From the NCBI GenBank assembly GCA_937942115.1, contig CALDFY010000159.1:1-6773 (forward strand): DNA of 6,773 nt, given 5' to 3'. The position numbers and the translations under genes were made by a program. This DNA is from an uncultured Anaerolineae bacterium (GTDB lineage: Bacteria; Chloroflexota; Anaerolineae; B4-G1; DUEL01). The notes beneath the pieces are model-generated. The model did no database searches, was not told where the DNA came from, and was given only the letters and a program-made list of their open reading frames with translations. Positions within the stretch are counted from its first letter, which is position 1. Every line of letters starts with the position of its first letter. Below are positions 4,950 to 6,773 of this stretch, piece by piece.

Positions 4950-6116
4950 ATGGACCCGATAGAGAAACTGCGGCGGTTGGGGCCGGCGACCTGCTACGAA
5001 CCGGCCGAAGAGGTCAATGCAGCAGGACGGCCGCTTTCGGCCCCCGCCGGGCTTCCATCCGATCTCTCCGGATTCATCCACTACGCGGCGATGCCCGGCG
5101 GCCAGCGCATCGCGCTGCTGAAGACGCTCCTCACTTCGGTCTGCGAGCGGGATTGCTTCTACTGCGCGTTCCGCGCCGGACGGGATTGCCCCCGCGCCAC
5201 CTTCACGCCCGACGAACTGGCCCGCCTGTTTCTGCAACTCCACCAGCGCGGCATCGCCGAGGGGCTGTTCCTCAGTTCCTCCATTCTGGGCGGCGGCCCC
5301 CACACCCAGGACCGGCTCATCGCCACGGCGGAGATTCTCCGTCACCGCTACGGCTTTCGGGGCTACATCCACCTGAAGATTATGCCCGGCGCGGAGCGGG
5401 ACCAGGTGGCGGCGGCGATGCGGCTGGCCGACCGCGTCTCGGTCAATCTGGAGGCTCCCAACGACCGCCGTCTGGCCGCGCTGGCTCCCCACAAGCAGTT
5501 CACCGACGAACTCCTTCGCCAGCTGCGCTGGATAGAGAAACTCCGCCGGGAGATGCCCGGACCGGCCCCTAGTTCCACCACCCAGTTCGTTGTCGGCGCG
5601 GCGGGGGAGAGCGACCTGGAACTGTTGCACGTGACGGCGTTTCTCTACCGCCACCTGGGGCTGGCCCGGGCCTACTTCCAGGCCTTCCGTCCCGTCCCCG
5701 GGACGCCACTGGAGAATCACCCGCCCACCTCGCCCCTCCGGGAGCATCGCCTCTATCAGGCTTCCTTCCTGCTGCGGGATTACGGCTTCAGTGTAGAGGA
5801 ACTCCCCTTCCGCCCGGACGGCCATCTTCCGCTGGAGACGGACCCCAAACTGGCCTGGGCGCGGGAGCATCTGGCGGAGGCGCCGGTGGAGGTGAATCGG
5901 GCGGGGCGGGAGACGCTCCTGCGGGTGCCGGGCATCGGCCCCCAGAGCGCCGACCGCCTCATCGCCGCGCGCCGCCGGGGGCGGCTGAAGGACCTGCGGG
6001 ACCTGCGCGCCCTGGGCATCGCCGCCGACCGGGCCGCGCCCTTTATCCTGCTGGACGGTCGCCGCCCGGCCCGCCAACTCTCGTTGTTTGAATCCCTCCA
6101 GGACAACAGGCGTTAA
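4950..6116 (+). CDS. Radical SAM protein with helix-hairpin-helix, putative DNA modification/repair type
   Basis: The 388-residue protein has the radical SAM cluster motif C-x3-C-x2-C at Cys65, Cys69 and Cys72 (CERDCFYC), preceded by RIALLKTLLTS and followed by FTPDELARLFLQLHQRGIAE and the SAM-binding-type GLFLSSSILGGG (105-116). SVNLEAPN (164-171) and AYFQAFRPVPGTPLE (241-255) continue the barrel. The C-terminal part PVEVNRAGRETLLRVPGIG (312-330) with SADRLIAARRRGRL is a helix-hairpin-helix, a DNA-binding module. This order matches the family annotated as putative DNA modification/repair radical SAM protein, often found beside a uracil-DNA-glycosylase-like partner; no partner is seen in this window. 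The tail carries QLSLF (376-380), the consensus bacterial sliding-clamp binding pentapeptide. The substrate is unknown. The stop codon overlaps a repeat (6108-6121). Confidence 0.92.
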   Translation: MDPIEKLRRLGPATCYEPAEEVNAAGRPLSAPAGLPSDLSGFIHYAAMPGGQRIALLKTLLTSVCERDCFYCAFRAGRDCPRATFTPDELARLFLQLHQRGIAEGLFLSSSILGGGPHTQDRLIATAEILRHRYGFRGYIHLKIMPGAERDQVAAAMRLADRVSVNLEAPNDRRLAALAPHKQFTDELLRQLRWIEKLRREMPGPAPSSTTQFVVGAAGESDLELLHVTAFLYRHLGLARAYFQAFRPVPGTPLENHPPTSPLREHRLYQASFLLRDYGFSVEELPFRPDGHLPLETDPKLAWAREHLAEAPVEVNRAGRETLLRVPGIGPQSADRLIAARRRGRLKDLRDLRALGIAADRAAPFILLDGRRPARQLSLFESLQDNRR

Positions 6117-6121
6117 CTTAA
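6108..6121. repeat. 14-bp motif, inverted copy of 77-90
   Basis: AGGCGTTAACTTAA overlaps the last codons and stop (6114-6116) of the radical SAM gene and is the exact reverse complement of 77-90. The nearby GGAGTTACGCCC resembles a second degenerate copy of the CGTTAACGCC-like theme. Confidence 0.65.
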
Positions 6122-6275
6122 AGTTGGCAGGAGTTACGCCCTTGCCCTGTAGGACGGCCTTTCCAGGCCGTCCAGACGGGCTGAGAAGCGGTCCGGACGG
6201 GCTGAAAGGCCCGTCCTACGGGTGAACTGCGTCAGTCCTGAGTTGGATTCGGCTCCCCGCTCCCTCCCGTCCTGG
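6117..6275. other. Non-coding stretch with two strong hairpins
   Basis: No gene is visible. GGACGGCCT/AGGCCGTCC (6152-6173, loop TTCC) and GGACGGGC/GCCCGTCC (6195-6216, loop TGAAAG) are perfect stems of 9 and 8 bp. They share the GGACGG theme and flank a degenerate copy. Neither is followed by a T-run, but the first, about 35 bases past the radical SAM stop codon, could still stall polymerase or protect the transcript's 3' end. Confidence 0.7.
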
Positions 6276-6427
6276 GCGCCGATTAGAAATCGGCCTCCCT
6301 GGGCGCTTTCGCGCCGGGCGTCAACCTGCGTTGACGCGCTCTAAAAGGGCGGCGCAGGCCGCCCTGGTTGCGAACGAAGTGAAGGGACCCGGCCGAAGGC
6401 CCAAAGAGGCTAACTTCCAGTCAGCGC
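6276..6427 (+). repeat. 152-bp multi-hairpin element, copy A
   Basis: The element reads as a string of stem-loops: GCCGATT/AATCGGC (6278-6294), GGCGC/GCGCC (6302-6315), GCGTCAAC/GTTGACGC (6318-6337), AGGGCGGC/GCCGCCCT (6346-6365), GGCC/GGCC (6391-6401) and GCTAAC/GTCAGC (6409-6425, one mismatch). It is 147/152 identical by eye to copy B at 6622-6773, with no gaps. No reading frame is convincing. The copy is followed at once by another partial copy of its opening hairpin (6424-6460). Confidence 0.9.
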
Positions 6428-6460
6428 CGATTGGAAATCGGCCTCCCTGGGGGCAACCGC
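6424..6460 (+). repeat. Partial repeat, inverted relative to 4-41
   Basis: This begins with the same GCGCCGATT opening as the 152-bp element, keeps the stem to AATCGG and CCTCCCTGG, then diverges into GGGGCAACCGC. It matches the reverse complement of 4-41 with one substitution and one indel. Confidence 0.8.
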
Positions 6461-6461
6461 T

Positions 6462-6517
6462 GTAGGGGCAGGGCTTGCCCCTGCCCCATACAGGGCAACC
6501 GCAAGGGTTGCCCCTAC
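6462..6517. repeat. Nested GTAGGGGCA/TGCCCCTAC inverted repeat
   Basis: Outer arms GTAGGGGCA (6462-6470) and TGCCCCTAC (6509-6517) are perfect inverses. Inside, GGGGCAGGG/CCCTGCCCC (6465-6473 with 6479-6487) and GGGCAACC/GGTTGCCC (6493-6500 with 6506-6513) form two further hairpins that compete with the outer pairing. The right end recurs at 301-313 next to the SDR stop codon. Confidence 0.75.
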
Positions 6518-6519
6518 GG

Positions 6520-6609
6520 CCTCACCCCACCCCCAGCGGCTTCGCCGCTACCCCCTCCCCCCTCCTGACCTCCATCAGGAAGGAGAGGGGGTCAGGGGGA
6601 GGGGTGAGG
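6520..6609. repeat. Long C-rich/G-rich inverted repeat, relative of 144-208
   Basis: CCTCACCCC (6520-6528) pairs with GGGGTGAGG (6601-6609). Inside lie AGCGGC/GCCGCT (6535-6549, loop TTC) and TCCTGA/TCAGGA around CCTCCA, with further C-run/G-run pairing. The ends equal those of 144-208 while the core differs. Confidence 0.8.
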
Positions 6610-6621
6610 CTGATCTTCTCA

Positions 6622-6773
6622 GCGCCGATTAGAAATCGGCCTCCCTGGACGCTTTCGCGCCGGGCGTCAACCTGCGTTGACGCGCTCTAAAAGGGCGGCG
6701 CAGGCCGCCCTGGTTGCGAACGAAGTGAAGGGACCCGGCCGGAGGCCCAGAGAGGCTGACTTTCAGTCAGCGC
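6622..6773 (+). repeat. 152-bp multi-hairpin element, copy B (reaches window end)
   Basis: This is a direct copy of 6276-6427 at an offset of 346 bases, with five substitutions. One breaks the second hairpin (GGCGC becomes GACGC); another restores full pairing of the last hairpin (GCTGAC/GTCAGC). The element may continue past the window edge. Confidence 0.9.

Noticed and set aside
4281..6077. Long minus-strand open frame (598 codons)
   Set aside because: It runs antisense through the radical SAM gene, through the tandem repeat and into the carrier gene; its translation has no recognisable domain and the repeat reads open in several frames because it lacks stops.

Overview
The window is a GC-rich bacterial segment with five convincing genes. 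Four lie on the minus strand in what looks like one operon, one lies on the plus strand, and repeat-rich non-coding DNA surrounds and separates them. The dense, multi-hairpin intergenic repeats, together with a tungsten/molybdenum aldehyde oxidoreductase, resemble what is often seen in Chloroflexota (Anaerolineae- or Thermoflexus-like genomes), possibly thermophilic. That assignment is an inference from style; no marker gene is present.

Layout. 1-309: non-coding, several GC-rich hairpin repeats. 310-1098 (-): short-chain dehydrogenase-like protein of the divergent 3-oxoacyl-ACP-reductase-like group that lacks the usual catalytic residues. 1189-2157 (-): extended-SDR NAD(P)-dependent epimerase/reductase, visibly lower in GC than its neighbours. 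2267-4096 (-): full-length aldehyde:ferredoxin oxidoreductase (AOR) with all four iron-sulfur cysteines. 4118-4354 (-): MoaD/ThiS-like ubiquitin-fold sulfur carrier ending in Gly-Gly-Gly. 4355-4949: divergent intergenic region with candidate promoters on both strands and a six-copy, 58-bp tandem repeat. 4950-6116 (+): radical SAM protein with a C-terminal helix-hairpin-helix, of the putative DNA modification/repair type, ending in a sliding-clamp-binding-like motif. 6117-6773: non-coding, hairpins plus two 152-bp copies of a multi-hairpin element.

How the genes may work together. The minus-strand set reads carrier, AOR, epimerase/reductase, SDR. The carrier and AOR are 21 bp apart and fit a shared role in tungstopterin/molybdopterin cofactor sulfur transfer and aldehyde oxidation. 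The two SDR-superfamily proteins follow with gaps of about 109 and 90 bp and could act on related carbonyl or sugar-like substrates, but no pathway can be named. The radical SAM gene is divergent and seems functionally separate (DNA metabolism).

The least ordinary signals are the 58-bp tandem array with mutually exclusive stems in the leader of the radical SAM gene, the clamp-binding-like tail of that protein, the SDR with a substituted catalytic tetrad, and the duplicated 152-bp string of hairpins. No clearly new multi-gene system is demonstrated by the sequence alone.
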